In this document: positions 36,601 to 50,286 of the stretch, in pieces
How positions within the stretch are numbered: position 1 is the first letter of the stretch
Layout of the letters: every line of letters starts with the position of its first letter
Origin: Drosophila persimilis
Taxonomy: Eukaryota; Arthropoda; Insecta; Diptera; Drosophilidae
Direction: 5' to 3'
DNA: 64,000 nucleotides
NCBI RefSeq assembly: GCF_003286085.1
Contig: NW_020825294.1
Location: 248,001-312,000 of the forward strand
Made by a program: the position numbers and the translations under genes
The notes under the pieces: generated by a model
Database searches by the model: none
What the model saw: the letters and a program-made list of their open reading frames with translations, nothing else
What the model was told of the DNA's origin: nothing

Positions 36601-39600
36601 TTGACAAGAGAATTTCAACTAGAATTTCCATTCCATTAAAATTCTTCAACTAAAAGCACACAGAAATTATCTTTAAAGTAAAGTCCTATCGTGTCTGCCT
36701 CTCAATATAATATTTAAATTAGAATTGAAATGTTAAAACGCCAAAGAGGCAAACAGACACCAGAGGCGGCTCATTGGCCATGACGGCTGCTGCTGATGGT
36801 GTTGGTGATAATCTTCCACTCGGGAGACTAAACAGAGAGGGCCAGAAGGAGGCACAAGTGTCCCGCAGGCAAGCCGAAGGAAGGCCCGTTCTCCAATTGG
36901 GGAAAAAAGTGTCAAAGTGCCGCCAGACAGCCCGCCAGACAACATTTTGTTAGACATCTGACAGTAAAAAGGAAATGCATAATAAATACGGGAATATATT
37001 CCACGGAAAAGCAGCAAAAGAAAAGTCTAGTAAACCGCACGGTAATCAAATCGGGAATACATCCACAGAGTGGAGAAGCAACAAGGGAATTGCAGCCACA
37101 GCCACAGCCAAAGCCAATTTGTTGGCCAGAGAATGGGAATGATTTCAACAGCAATTGATTGATAATGAGATTTGTTTTGTGGTTAAGAAATTGCCTAACA
37201 ACTAAGTTATTTAGGGCTAATAATGATGGAGCACTTGCCAAAGGAAAAATAAAGAAAAGCTAAAGAGAACAAAGGGGTTTCAAAGTGCCTTTGAGTGAAC
37301 ATCTCAGGGAATAAATATACCGACACTTAAAAAGATTGAAGCAATTGTTTTAATCAAGGATGGCTCTCCTTTAAATAACTTTAATTTCTCTAAAAATACT
37401 ACCATTTTCCTTCAAAGGAAAGCTTCTAATCCGATTAAAAATTTCCGTACAAAGTAGAGTTTTCTGCACCGAAAGAGTTAAGTAACCGTCTGGGCTTTCA
37501 TTTCTTTCCAGTCTCTTTAGGAAAATGCACTTTTCTCTACAGTTTTCATGTGTCATGTGTCACAATCCCCAGAATCAGGTCCTTTGGCCAACGTTTCGAC
37601 TGGCAATTGGCCGGCAGCCAGCATTTGAGTAGTAGAAGAGAAAACTCCTCCTAGTTCTGGCCATGGTCACGCACTCGACTCTCGTTTTGTGGCATTCATA
37701 AATCGCTTACGAAATCTGAAATCTTAATCAGATTTGGCCCTGTCCTGGCTGCCAGAGCGACCTGTCCATGGACGTAAATAGCAATTTGCCAGCTGCCGAA
37801 ATGCACAAAAGTGTCTGCATTTTCCAGCCTTCGACATTAAGTGCGTTTCATGGCAGGAGGGCGGGGGGAGCAGAAACCTGTGATTTTGATTGGCAATTTG
37901 TATGGGTTATGTGCCCTGAAATCCAAGAACTTCGGAGCCCGTATCGGCATAAGTGCCGCCTTTGTATGCCTCCTGCAAATGCAAGTCAAACGAGCAAATT
38001 AATTTGATTAGCCCAACAAATACACAATATTATCCTTGGCCACGTTCTCCACTGTTTAGGCATCTCTTTAGGTCTCTGTTTAGTCAAGTTAATTAAATTT
38101 GATTTGGCCAAAAGCCGCCACTCTCTTGGCTCTCAATTATGCAAAAGGTTTTCCGAGTTGCGCTTTTAGTTTCAATTTCAACTGAAAATGTGATTAAATT
38201 ATTCAGTTTTCCATTAGGAGGAGAACTTTAGACCATTGACAGACGCATCTGTGGCATAGATACGTGTATCTGTTGGGCACTTGGGTCATGGGTCAAAGGC
38301 AGGGGAAAGGGAAATGTGTGACATAGAAAGGAAAAAGATCAGAACTTCCCTTTAGGCTGCATTATTCTGTCATTTTCCCTTGAAAAGCCTCTCCTTCAGT
38401 AAAAACCTTTCCTTAAGCTAAATTTTCCTCTAATTTCTTTTGCCAAATTTTCCACCAAACTTCAATTTTAAGAGGCCGAACCTTCTATCCCCTCCAGCAG
38501 CTGGCTTTTCTTCTGCTTTCCCCATTTTCCCATGCCTGTCCGCACTGCAGGCAAACATCATAAAACCCTCGAAAAGGTCCTTTGGCCATAAAACACTTGA
38601 CCGCTTGACCTAAATTTCACACAGAAACCAGAGCCAGGGGGCCAGGGGGCCAGGATCAACGACTCTCGAGGACAAAAGTCAAATGTCAACAGAAAAAAAA
38701 TGAAGGAAAACCAAGGAAAAATGTTTTAAAAATTCCAACACGTCGGCAATTTTTGGGATGATGCGCATAAAATAAGCATGAAAATTGGGGAAAATCTAGG
38801 GCAACGAGTGGGGGAAAACTATGACAAGGAGAAAGGGTTGTGTCTGTGGAGAAAGTCGCCTCATTAGACACCGAGGAGAAGCAGATAAGTCCATGATTTC
38901 CACTCAGGCAATCGAATCACACATCAGAGGAGGCGAAACGCCCGAAGGCGTGAATCGACGTAAATTGATTTCATCCTTCGAATGCCTCGAGGCGCCACCT
39001 GCCTGGAAAATTAAAGATTATCCCCGTGGAAAATGCCTCCAGGTCCTGTTTAGTGTTTGATAAGCTCCATCCACTCACGTACCACATTTTAGCACACTAT
39101 TTGGGCAATGCGAATATCCTGGAATATCCTTCCCCTGTAAGTCGGCTCAAAATGTGTCAATTTGGCGTCAAAGACATTTGACGGGGAAGGAGGCCGAGGC
39201 CGAGGCGGAGGCGGAGGCAACAACATGTTTACATTAGCAATAAAACAGGCGTAGAAGCATCTGAAATTCGAGGATGTGGCAGCAGCAGTAGCTCCACCAG
39301 CAGCAGCTGTCGTGTGGCAGCAGCAGCAGGAGGAGGAGGAGGAGAAGGTGGAGAGGGAGGGAGAGGGAGAGAGGTGCGTTGCGTGACTCACGTACGCGAA
39401 GAGGAGTGGGAGAATCTCTGCTGGATCCGCCAGACAATAACTATAATTGTCGCATCAGCATTTCTTTTCCGGCTCGAAGAAGACTACCAGCCACAGAAGG
39501 AGCCTTAGGCCTCAGCTCCAATCCCCCATTCTCCTTCTGCTCCCCCATAAAACGAGCCATGAAGTCAACGGAGAAATTCTATGGCGGCAGGAGGTAAATT

Positions 39601-40244
39601 CCATTAAACAGAAGACTGCCAGACACAGACAGCAGCAGACACCAGACACAAAGCCCTGAAGGAAGCCGAAGGCGAAGGCGAAAGGCGGAAGCCTCGTCAA
39701 GCGTTTCGTTCCATTTGTGGGTCTGCCTGCTGCCATTCGGCATATCAAAAATTCTTAAATTAAAGTCAATTTGAAGACGAGACACAGAGAGTCAGAGATG
39801 ATGATGATGATGCCAATGCAACAGCCACAGAAAGGGGGAACGTGGTGAAGCTCAAGTCCTGAAGTGAAAGTTAAGGCTGATTGGGGAAATAAGCAGCGAT
39901 AATGTGCGGATGGGTATTTGAAGTTAAGGCCAAAGGAATGTATTTGCGAAAATACAAAGGAAACTAATAGGGAAAACAAAGGAAAACCTAGGAAGCTGCA
40001 TGGACTGGGAAAAGGAATGATAAGTGTGAAGATATAGGGAAAGAATGAGTGAAGAATCTGTAGAGTAAAGAGTCAAGAAAGTAATGAAATATGCCCAGTC
40101 GATAGATCTTGAGTAAGGCTTCAGTTTTCGTTAGTAAAAGTAGCACAAAGACCCCTCTAAAGGCCCCTTCTGTGCCTTGAGAGGTGCTGCCAACTCGATG
40201 GAAACTACAGCATTGATTTCGATCAATTAATCGATCACTTAAAT

Positions 40245-40525
40245 GCTAGAAACAGAGCCAATATATAGCTACTTATAGCCTCAGATAATGCTTTCTTCTA
40301 TTGAAATTTTTAAATATTTTTAAATAATACATTTTCGATAATCTTCGATATTTTGAATCCATAAAAACAGAACCAATCGATAGATATTATTTCTTCCTTA
40401 ACCAAGAAAAGCAGCGCCCTCCTCTTAAAACATTTTCAAAGAACAAAGAACATAAATTTCGATTAAAAAATCGATAGCTTAGGTCCACCAGAACATTGCC
40501 AATCGATAGCTACTTTAAATCCCAA
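40245..40525. repeat. Diverged tandem repeat, about 115-126 bp period, with ATCGAT cores
   Basis: Three copies of a block ACAGA(G/A)CCAAT(A/C)(T/G)ATAG are centred near 40258, 40373 and 40499. Spacings are 115 and 126 bp, and each copy is followed by A/T-rich sequence and TCTTCC/TTAAAA motifs. ATCGAT and TCGATA motifs are frequent throughout. Confidence 0.5.
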
Positions 40526-40949
40526 ATGTCTTCCCTTAAAATACAGCACTTTCGAAAGTAAAACAATTAATTTTCTAGCCATTTTCCAACATTAATTAAC
40601 AATTTGTTTGCCACATGCGACACTTTGTAAGCAAGGGAATCCCTTTCTAAGAGACCCCCCTCCTCATCCTCCTCCTCTCTCTCCTTTAGCTTCTTTTATC
40701 GGACAACGCTTACGTTTTACGAGAGAGAACATTTTAATCTAATTTAGCACACACTTTAGATTTATATTTGCTTAAATAGAAGTTATACGAATGCCACGTG
40801 ACGGGCATAACAAAAGTACACAAAAGGAGAAGCCACACAGTGGGTGGGAAGCAGGTCGGAGGGGCGGGGTGAGGGTTGTGTGGTCAAGGAAAGGCCAACA
40901 AAAGGAACCCCCAACCCTGCAACAGAAGAAGCAATTTTTATTATTATAG

Positions 40950-40955
40950 TTTATT
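40950..40955 (-). terminator. Candidate poly(A) signal for Or30a
   Basis: AATAAA on the minus strand lies about 265 bp after the stop codon at 41220-41222. A second AATAAA lies at 40937-40942. No nearer perfect signal was seen. Confidence 0.4.
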
Positions 40956-41219
40956 TCTCTCTTCTCTGCTTTTCTTTTCTTTTTTTTTTTTTTTTTGGGC
41001 AGAAAACGTGTTGCAGCAGCAGTCTCCGTCTCCGTCTCTGTCTTCGTCTCCTTTTTGGAAAATGCATTTGCAACACAATCCAATAAGCAGCTACTTTTCC
41101 TCTCTTTTTTCCAGGGGGAAAAACGTTTACTTTCCTCAAATGCAATCAATTCTGGCAATTGTTCGGCCAAAAAGGAGCCAACCACGAAAAAAGATACATT
41201 TACTAACCTTAGCGATGGC

Positions 41220-42699
41220 TCAGCCATAGACGCGTCTCAGGAGCGTAAAAAATGAGTAAATGACATTCAGTAGCGACTGCAGCAGTTTCAAATTCATGGG
41301 ATAAGTGCCACCCACAAGTATCTACGGGAGAAACAGAGCTTAACCGTCAGATATAATTGCGTAAAAGATGGAAACACTCACAGCCAAAGGCTTTTGGGAG
41401 CGCATTATCAAAAATTTCAACGTCTTTTGTGTATCAATATCAAAGTCCATCCAATTGCTTTCATAAGCGGCAATGGCTATGTCAAAGCTCTAAAAAAAGG
41501 GCAGAAATATCTAAAGATAAAAGTAAGAAACAGATAAAGATGTATCTCACTTGAAAGTAAAGTTCATTGGCCACGGAATAGAGCACAAAACTATTGGCGA
41601 ATATCATTACCATGTAGGCTATGACGATCACAGTTTGGGCAATGGTTTGAGCCTAAGGAAAAGATACATTTCCTAAAGATACTTTGCTTAAAGATCTTTC
41701 TGTGTCACTTACAATAATCAAAGAGAACAAAAGGACACACAACATGGCACCAAAGCAAATGAATTCCACGAGATGGAGGTGGGTGTTCAAGGAATTCATG
41801 GCATCCACTAAACTGCGAAGAAAGTATCTTAGCACCATCAAGAAGACCCCGAGGAGAGGTCTTACCCTGCTAGCTTTAGATGGTATTGTATGCACCAGAT
41901 GATCTCACGACGTACGAGGCCCTTTTCCAGTTTTTCCAGACTCCTCAGCTTATGCTGCAGCACTCGACACATCAAGATCCCAAAGAGTGTGAATGTAACC
42001 ACCAGATTTGTGTAGGGAATGTACATGCAACAGCCCATGGGAGCCATGATGGCCTGGATCACAAAGAACACTTCATAGTAGGGCGTGGCATACTTGTATT
42101 CATCAATGGCCGGTAGATACATGCCGTAGGGGAGCACTAGGAGACACAAAAGATACTTTATCCACTAGATACTGTATCCCTAAGACAGATCTTACCCCTT
42201 TCTGAGCCAAAAATGGGATAGGTGACAAAACCAATGCATGTACAGGTTCCCATCAGCAGATTAATCCTTCCAATGGTTATGGAAAGTCGTGTGATTTCCT
42301 CCACCAAACGCAGGATGTGCGCATCCTTAGACTCCTAACAAAAGATACATTTATTCTGCTAGATACTGTATCTTTTGCATCACTCACTAGCAACTGTATG
42401 TAGTATGCCTTGACCACTTCAATGAATCTCTCATAGCTGCCACGCTGCACGCACAACAGTACTCCGCGGACCACCGTGTTCGTAAAGAGCACCGCCAGAT
42501 ACACATTGCGGATTATGAAATCCAACGATTCAGTGCTCAGATATATATCCACATACTGCGTACAGTTGATCACGATGTAGGGCGTCATGGCCACATAGCG
42601 ACGCCAGTTGTGAACGAAAAGATACGACCAGAACTTCATCAGCTTCAAGGTGCTCCCGAAGATGGGCATATCCACGGTATCCATTGATTTCAAATCCAT
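41220..42699 (-). CDS. Or30a: Odorant receptor 30a, seven exons, intact
   Basis: This is an insect odorant receptor (7tm_6 family), a seven-helix membrane protein that forms ligand-gated cation channels with the co-receptor Orco in sensory neuron dendrites; Or30a is mainly known from larval olfaction. Exons on the minus strand: 42388-42699, 42196-42334, 41866-42136, 41713-41812, 41551-41652, 41382-41489 and 41220-41321. All six introns are 53-61 bp with GT/AG ends. Joined length is 1134 nt, 377 residues plus stop, the length I recall for D. melanogaster Or30a. Recognisable parts are the start MDLKSMDTVDMPIFGSTLKL, APMGCCMYIPYTN in exon 3, NTHLHLVEF in exon 4, and the C-terminus SFFTLLRRVYG, a hallmark of the family. 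The start is at 42699 rather than the in-frame ATG at 42816, because conservation begins there and a TATA box lies between. The closest paralogue is Or49b. No frameshift or stop, so it is probably functional. Confidence 0.93.
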
Positions 42700-42795
42700 A
42701 ATGGAGGCGTAGGCAGGCAGGCAGGCAGGTGTTGTGTGGCAGGCGCAGGAATTGTCAATGAAGGTGTGATTGGAATCAGCAGAATATTCCCCCAA

Positions 42796-42802
42796 ATATA
42801 TA
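42796..42802 (-). promoter_or_regulatory. TATA-like box of Or30a
   Basis: On the minus strand GGGGCTATATATTTGGGG lies about 100 bp upstream of the Or30a start codon. A start site 25-35 bp downstream would give a leader of about 65-70 bases. No clear initiator is fixed by eye. Confidence 0.5.
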
Positions 42803-44675
42803 GCCCCAACAGGCACCCTTCGTGATGCTAATTAATGGGCTTTCGATTTGGTCGCTCAAGGGTGTGGGAGAATGTGTTAATTACACAGCCAAAGGGTTGA
42901 TAATTATACGTGTAATAGATACACATTTAAAGTGCGACTCAAACTCCTACAGACACTGCAGTGCCTCTTTAAAGTGTGGAAAAGACCACCTTAAAGTCAT
43001 CTTAATCCACTCTTATGAGAAGTATCTCAAGACTTCACTCAATTGAACCACAGACCCCGGCCCACCCACACAGAAAACATCTTCATTTTTCATGGGGCCC
43101 AGCCTCAGCCTCTCCGTAGACCGATAAAAAATCTTAATCGTTGGCAATTTGTCTGCCAAAAGAACATCTCGCACCCCCCCACAATCGCCCTCAGAAAACC
43201 TCAAAAGCAAACAAAAGTCGACCTTTTTCATTAGAAAACCCCAAACACATGTTTGCTCCCTGCTGCCCCTTGGAATCTGTGTGGAAATTCTTTGAACTTT
43301 GAACTGAAAGGAAACTCAGACGTTTGGGGGAGAGAGACGTGGAATGGCAGCCACTGGCCGCCTCATTTATCAGCGTCCGAGAACCTCAAGGTATTTTCTT
43401 TCATTCACAGAACGATAGATCGGCAATCTTTTAATTGAGTTGCAATTGGAAAAGTGGTTCCCAAAAGGAAAATCATCGATCATACAATAACTTTTGCCTT
43501 TAATTACATTCTGAGAGCTCTCTGCCTTTCAAGATACATTGCGTATACGCCCTGTGTGTCCCTGTGTGTGTATGTTTACCTGTCACTTAGGGTTTTATAT
43601 CCAAGGTGTTACCGGCTCTCACGCTTGATTTGCTTTTACTGCAAGGACCGCCAGGACTCCTCCTCGTATGATATATGTGCAGGGACCTTCCCCTCTTACC
43701 CGCTGCTGTCTGGCTGCTGTCTTAATATGAAACTTTGTTTCGCAGAACTGCACTATGGAAAAAAACTTAAGGGAGAGCTTAAAAGTGCCAGGATACTCGC
43801 AGTTATTTTTTATTCGAACCAATTAGAATTTTAATTGGCAAAACGTGAAGCCATTGAGCGCGCGAGAAAGGGAGCCAAAAACTGGGAAAAACCATAAAGA
43901 CAATGACTTTTGGGCGTGGAAATTTCCTTTTTGGCTTCATATTTAAAGTGTTTTCCCCCGTTCGGAAAATGCTATTTTGTAATACGCTCCAGGGCGCACC
44001 TTTTTTGCGTAGACCGGAAACTAGCGAAACAGTTGCAACTTCCAGTACAAGTATCTTGTATCTTTTGGCCTGTATCTGGCGTTAAGGAAGCACTTAACAC
44101 GCAGTCCGGAGGAGTCTTGCAACCAACTTTTTCAACCCTGCCCTCTGCCCCGGTGTCTGCTAAGTAGGAAAATCGCTCCAAGACACTGGCATCGGGTGCG
44201 CCAGACAGCAGTTTCTTTGCGGTAGGGTCAGGGAGCGGCAGGGAGGGTGTGTGTGTTGCATGCAACGTGTCATATGACAAGTGAAATGTGCGCAAAATTA
44301 CTTGTTTAGTTGCGGTTAAGACAACGCCTCAGAACTTCCTTCCCTTCTCTGGTTTCCATCTCTACAGATATTTGCATTTCTTGAGGTTTGCTTTATGAGC
44401 CCTCGGATGTACCAGAGAAAACGCTAGATAAATATTTGCCATGAGTGCTGTTTTGGTCAGAACTGTCGGAAGAACAAAGCAACTGTGTGATACCCAACAT
44501 TAAAGATACCCTTTAATGAGGCAGTACCTAAAGTGTCTCCTTTAAGGGGAGACAAAAGTTTCTACAGAGCAGCAGAAGGATTAGACTTTCGATTCTTCTA
44601 GGGTATGATCGTATATTTTTGCCTTTATATTCATTAGAACGACTACAATATATCCTTTTTACTCCACGAAAAAAG

Positions 44676-45010
44676 GGTGTAGAAAAACAAGATCTCTTTT
44701 GTGGTAAAACTACTACTCAAAATGGAGATGATTAAGGGATCAAAATATGCAGAAATATTCTTGGAATTATTTGTAGAAATATGCAGAAAATATATGTAGA
44801 AAATATGTAGAACATATGTATATGAATACGTAGAATACATGTACAAACATATGAAGATCTATGTAGTAGTCTGTGTAGAACTTGTGTAGGAAAGAGGTAG
44901 GTATGTATATGGAAAGTTGTGTATGTAAAAACTATGTAGAATGTCTAGAATCGCTGTAGAAATAATTAAAAACTATGAAAAACCTGTGTAGAAACAGCTA
45001 GAAAATGTTT
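44676..45010. repeat. Cryptic minisatellite rich in TGTAGAA
   Basis: At least nine TGTAGAA or CGTAGAA heptamers occur in about 330 bp, often within TATGTAGAAAATATG units, with irregular spacing of roughly 13-40 bp. It looks like an old, degenerate tandem array. Confidence 0.55.
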
Positions 45011-47030
45011 AAAAAATATAAATAAAAATCATTAAATTTCTCTTCAACAATTTTGTATGCCTTTCACGTGGGGGCTGCCGCTTGAAAAACTTTCGAGCCC
45101 CTCTCCAGTCACCAAGAGAGAGCTGCAGGCTAGAGAGAAGGAAACTTTGTTCCACTTTTCTTTTTCTTTCTATTGTATTTCAACCCCTCGCCGCTCATAA
45201 GAATACTCGGATACATGGGACGGACACCTCGGGGGATGTCATTTGGAGGCGGAAAAGTGTAAAAATTAAGCTACAGCGAGAGGGGGCGGGGGGAGGGGAA
45301 GGCAGGCAATAAGTGAGATAAAATTACTTGGGGAAAGATGGAAAAGTCGGAAAAGGCGGTGGCTAAAAGTAATTGTAAAGTATGCTAAGAGGCGTGGCTC
45401 TGACAGAGAGCCTCCAGAGATGCGTTAGAAAACAAAAGGAAAAGCGGCAGCAGCGGAAAATGTAGAACAAGGCTGCTGCTTTTCTCTCAATTAGCCAAAG
45501 TTCTGCGATGCCTCTACTCTTCAAGGATGTCCCCTTAAAGTATCACGAATAATCATTTGTATCTCTTTATATTTCGCGGGCAAACGTGCTCCGGAATGTT
45601 TGGAAAAACTTTTTCAATCAAAAATTATCAAAGTAAACATCAAAGTTGCGGATACATCAGGCATCAGGCATCAGCATCCAAAGAGCGTCAACAAATTAGC
45701 AAAGGGGGAAAAGCGCCCACCACCAAAGGAAAAGCTGGAAAACCAGAGGGAAAAAAAACTGTCAACATAAAAGGGCCCCGCACAAACACACTTGCACACA
45801 GAAAAAGTTTTCACACAACAAACATTTTCACATTTTCACACCTCATGAGTGGAATTCAAAATTTTCCTTCCACCTTCCTCCTTCTCTGTCTCTCCTTCTC
45901 CCTGTGTACAATTTTCATATCAATTTCGTTTGGGATTAAGTTATATTTTAGTGCTTTATGGCCAAAAGGTGTTTTGTGGCAAGTTCTGCCACTGCTGTTG
46001 CTGCCACTGCCACTTGCCACTGCTTCTGCTGCTGGTGTGTGCTTTTCCTCATTTTCACGTGTGTTTCCTGCTGAGATTTTGAGCACGTGCTGTAGTCAGT
46101 CCTCAAGGCTTTCCACATACACTTTTCCGACCGTGTGTGCTTTCGAGCAGGGAAAAGCCTCTTCCGAGCGGAGGTTTCGTTCTACCAAAATATTGATAGA
46201 GCCTCAAGTGTTGCACAACAAAAAGACAAGAAAAAATACTGCAGCATGCGGAAAAAGCGATAGTTGTTGAGTGGAAAATGAGGTAAAAACTTGGGGAGAA
46301 TGGGAAGTATAAATAAATGATATAGGGCAGATAGAAGGGAGATTCTTTAGGGGAATTTTCGATGTAAAAAATGTTACAAAAATTAAGTTCTATTTTATAA
46401 GAATTTGAGGCTGAAAAATATCTGAGAATAAAAAGGTTTAGAGGTTCCTTTTACTGGTAACTGATTCCTACCTTTTCTGCAGCTCAATTTCCATTAAAAG
46501 TCCTGTGATTAGTGGGAAACGTTTGCCCTTTCATAGCCCAAAGAAGGTTCCTCCTTCTGATGAATACTTCAACCAATAGCTTCATCATTTCAGAGTTCAT
46601 CTTCCAGCAATCCCATCTCCAATTTCTACCCATTTTGCCGCATTGCCATTTCATCATCGTTTTGCTTAATTCAATGGCGATTCTCGAGTATCTGGAAACT
46701 ACAAGACACAGATGTGAGCACGAGTACAAGGAGGAGGGTGAGTACAATCCCCCGTCCATGGATGGTCATACAAATCATAAAAGTCATGACCCGTCCGGAC
46801 AGAGAGTTCATAAAAAATGCGGTGGTTGGGGGGCCCCAAAGCAGCAATTGCCATACAAACAGGCACATTACTACTCGTAGAACAGCAGCAGAGTAGAGGA
46901 GGAATACGGAGTGTGGCAGTAAGTCCTGCGATTCTGAATCCAAATCCCGATTCACAGCATGAGGGGGCATATAATTCAAACACGTACTAATACTACACAG
47001 TGTGCCACTGCACCTCTGAAGGGGCAGGAC

Positions 47031-47056
47031 ACAGAGAGAGAGAGAGAGAGGGGGGG
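47031..47056. repeat. (GA)n tract followed by G-run
   Basis: About ten GA units lead directly into seven G. Confidence 0.85.
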
Positions 47057-50000
47057 CATTCGGTAATCAGGCAATTTCATATGAATAAATAAGCAGGCCC
47101 ATCCCTCCCCACCCCCTCCCTGAGAGTGTACGAGCTATAAATTCCCTTGTATTACGAATGCGAGAGTGCGACGGCGGCTCCTTATGAAAATTTTAAAAGC
47201 CACCCGAAACTATGGTAGCCCCCGACTGTGACTGTGATTGTAGCACCAACCCACTGGCCCACCCACCCACTGGGAGCACCTCCTGAAACGGAAGAGCCAC
47301 CCCATGGCTACAACTACAATCCGGCAAAACAGGAAAATATAAATTTATTACAACGAAACGTGCAGCAGCAGCAGCAGAAGGGGTGGGGCTGGGAGGGGAG
47401 GGGAGCAGTGTAGGGGCAGAGGAGAGCTCCAATAAAGGTGTTTATTACTTATTTAGAACGACAAACGCCTTCTACATTCTACATTCGAAGAAGACCAAGA
47501 GGCGTGGGAGAGAGCAGGCAGGTCGCCTACCAAGGCGTTGGCTAAGAAATTGTATTGGAAAAGTGGGTCTATAAAGAGGCCACAACAGATACCCTTACAA
47601 AAGATAGGTGTTTAATAGTATCTCTGAGCTATTTCAGGGATATTTGTATGTGATTATCAGCGAAAAATAAGGAATAATGTATCATAATGTCGATGGACGT
47701 GTGGCTCGAATGCTTCGGATAAAAATTTGTTCTCTAATGAAATTTAGATGGAAATAGCTTGCCTATGATTATTTCTATAGTTTTCTCTTAGGGATAGGGA
47801 TAGATAGTATAAAAATACATCAGCTCAGAATGGTATTTGAGAGTTTTGGAGGGTATATTTCGATCTGAAACTAACGAATTGAATTTTTGTTCCACTTTTT
47901 GAAGATCGCCGTCAGCTGTTTTATCCAATCTCCATAGAAAATGCCTACATATATAATAAGTCCTATTATAAGCTTCTCTAAACTTCCTATTCACACTTCC
48001 CATAGGTTGATTGTGGCTAAACCCCACCACATAGCCGCTATACTCTTTTCTGTGGCACAGGTAAACCGGGGTTTCCTTCAGGTTCGTTCCCCTCACAGCG
48101 GGAGATGGCGTGCCGTGGCTCCACTTGGAGCTACTTGGCCAGAAACCCCATCGAGAGAGCGAGCATGAACGTGCCTGAGGCTTTGGCGCCCATCAAGTGG
48201 CTATCGAGGGCCTCGAAAGTAGCGATAGAGAGAGCGAGAGCCATCTAAAGCCTTGCTGCTGTTGCTGCTGTCACTAAACATTTTAATTAGAAATTTTGCA
48301 CAGCAGAGTAGAGCGACCGGCGACCACAAATCCAATTATCAAGTAATTATGCATTTAATTTGGCACAGCATCAGCCAAGGATCGCTCAGAGGATTGGGTA
48401 AGCGGCAGGACTCTTCTCCAGTGTCGACTCTTTAATGCTGCCGATGGGCTGGGCCCATCAAATCACCAGCCACTGCACACTCTGCCACACATGCCACATG
48501 TGTCTGTCTACTCGTATGCAAATAACACGCAAAACTTTTGCTACAGCCAGGGCTTTGGAATATTTCAATTTCTCTCTCTGGAAGGGGGGGGAGGGTGGGA
48601 GGCAGCATCGCCTGTGCGAGGGTTTACTGTATTGTCTGTACTGTCTGCCTGGGCGTGCAATTAAAAGTTCTGCCATGTTTTGTCTGCTCTCCCCCAGACG
48701 TTTATTACAAATGTCGAGACCCACAGACGACCACAGAGGCCACACCACAATCAAAGAGGTCAAGTGCCAGAGCCTGAAAAAGTGCTCTTCAAAGGCGGGA
48801 AAAGGCGGGAAAAGTCGGAAAATCGGCTGTGCAATTTATGACCGTTTTTGTCTTGTAATTGGCCCAGGTCGTGGTTCTCTTTGCATGCCATAAAAATCTA
48901 CATAAATATAAGAGGGACATAGGCCTCGAAATTGTACGTTCTTATAGCCCATGGAAGGTACTACAATTATAACGGTATGTTCATAGAGAATTTTCCATAA
49001 TTTAAGTAGTTTTATTCCTGGTTTGTTAGGTTGATGGCTCTTTAAGCCTATCTACAGCCCCCGGGCCCCAAAATAAGGCCTTTACTTTTTCGTGTTTTTC
49101 CGTTTTTCTGGCTTCTGGCTTTGCCATAAAACTGTCAACAACCGATGTGGAATGGTTTCTCTGCCACTCTGACACTAGGCAAATATTTACCACTTCAATG
49201 CCAAAACGGGGGACAATTTTTTCCGGTTTTCTTTTTTTTCCTTTTCGCCCCAAAAGAACGCCAAAAAGTGCGCCAAGATACATGTGGTGACCTGGTTTAA
49301 CAGCAGTTGGCTTTTCAGTGGAAAATTATAGAGTACAAATTTTACTAGAGATATTAAACAGATAGAAAAAGATTTTTTCCCTTTCCTGCTCCCCTCTCCT
49401 CCTGGCAGAATAACCGCAGGAAATTGCCTCAAGGTGGCCATCAATCGATAGTTGGTGAATATATCCTTGATGTGGGGCTCCTGAAATCATGTTTATTTTC
49501 GGATTAGTCTTTGCCTTGACACACTTTTTCGTTGGGCCGAAAATTGGCCCAAAACAGACTTCTTTCAAGGGGAAATTTGGCTAAAAAGAGGGAGAGAGGC
49601 AGGAGAAAACTTTTGCCCCAACGCCCACGATTTCGCGTCAGTTTTCTACGCATGTCACAGGCGGAAAACCTTTCGGTTGAGGATTGATGAGGGTTTACAC
49701 CTCCACAGACACTGAAACGAAATCCCCAATCCCCCAAGGAAAACTTTGCTCAAAGTTTTCCCAAGCATAAAATCAAGGATACCCCTTCCTTTTTTTAGTT
49801 TTTCACAAAATTTGCTTTGATTTAAAACTGATTTTTAATAGAATTTTCTCTCAATTAATTGTTTACTTTGCGGCCGCCACTGATGCTGCAATAAATTAAT
49901 TGTTGCAACATTTGCTTTTCTGCAGAGCGAATGGCGAAAAATATTGAATGCAGAAAATGTGTATAAAATCCAATGAGTGATGAATATTTTATGCGTATAA

Positions 50001-50286
50001 TTTAATTACAAAACATTTTATATAAATTATAAAATTTGTTAATTTATTTCTCATTTAAAATATGCGCCAGACAAGGGAGGATAAATTCGGGGGTGGTGGA
50101 GGAGTGGGAGTTGTGGGGAGGGGGGACGGGGGACGCGGAGTGTGTTGTTTGCGATGGAGTTCTCTCATGCATTTAAATTAGTTACATGAATTTTTTATTA
50201 GCAGCGACATGCGACAAATAAAAATATTAAATCAAAACTTTTTTCGGAGTCGACAGACTAATTGGAAAATTCGATGAAAGCAGGGA

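Larger units (their letters stand above)
30845..40949. other. Non-coding stretch between the SVWC-type gene and Or30a
   Basis: No supportable gene. It contains a repeated ACGTACGTTCGC block at 31.29 and 31.58 kb, a GC-balanced coding-like island at 32.43-32.82 kb, an 18-base G run and GA- or GGA-rich patches near 39.2-39.4 kb. A diverged tandem repeat with ATCGAT motifs lies at 40.24-40.53 kb. Longer open frames (for example 39089-39391 minus) consist of simple sequence. Confidence 0.5.

Noticed and set aside
42700-42816. Upstream in-frame ATG for Or30a (39 extra residues)
   Set aside because: The added residues are not receptor-like, the TATA box lies within this interval, and conservation begins at the ATG at 42699.
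45557-46270. Longest open frame in the window, 237 codons, plus strand
   Set aside because: No codon bias, and it is made of Lys/Ser-rich then Leu/Cys-rich low-complexity sequence. There is no domain and no splice or promoter context; this length can arise by chance in 64 kb.
46671-46979. Hydrophobic 102-codon minus-strand frame resembling a membrane protein
   Set aside because: Alternative frames on both strands are also open; no family match and no continuation with splice sites.
47788-48096. 102-codon minus-strand frame
   Set aside because: A/T-ending codons and no domain; treated as chance.
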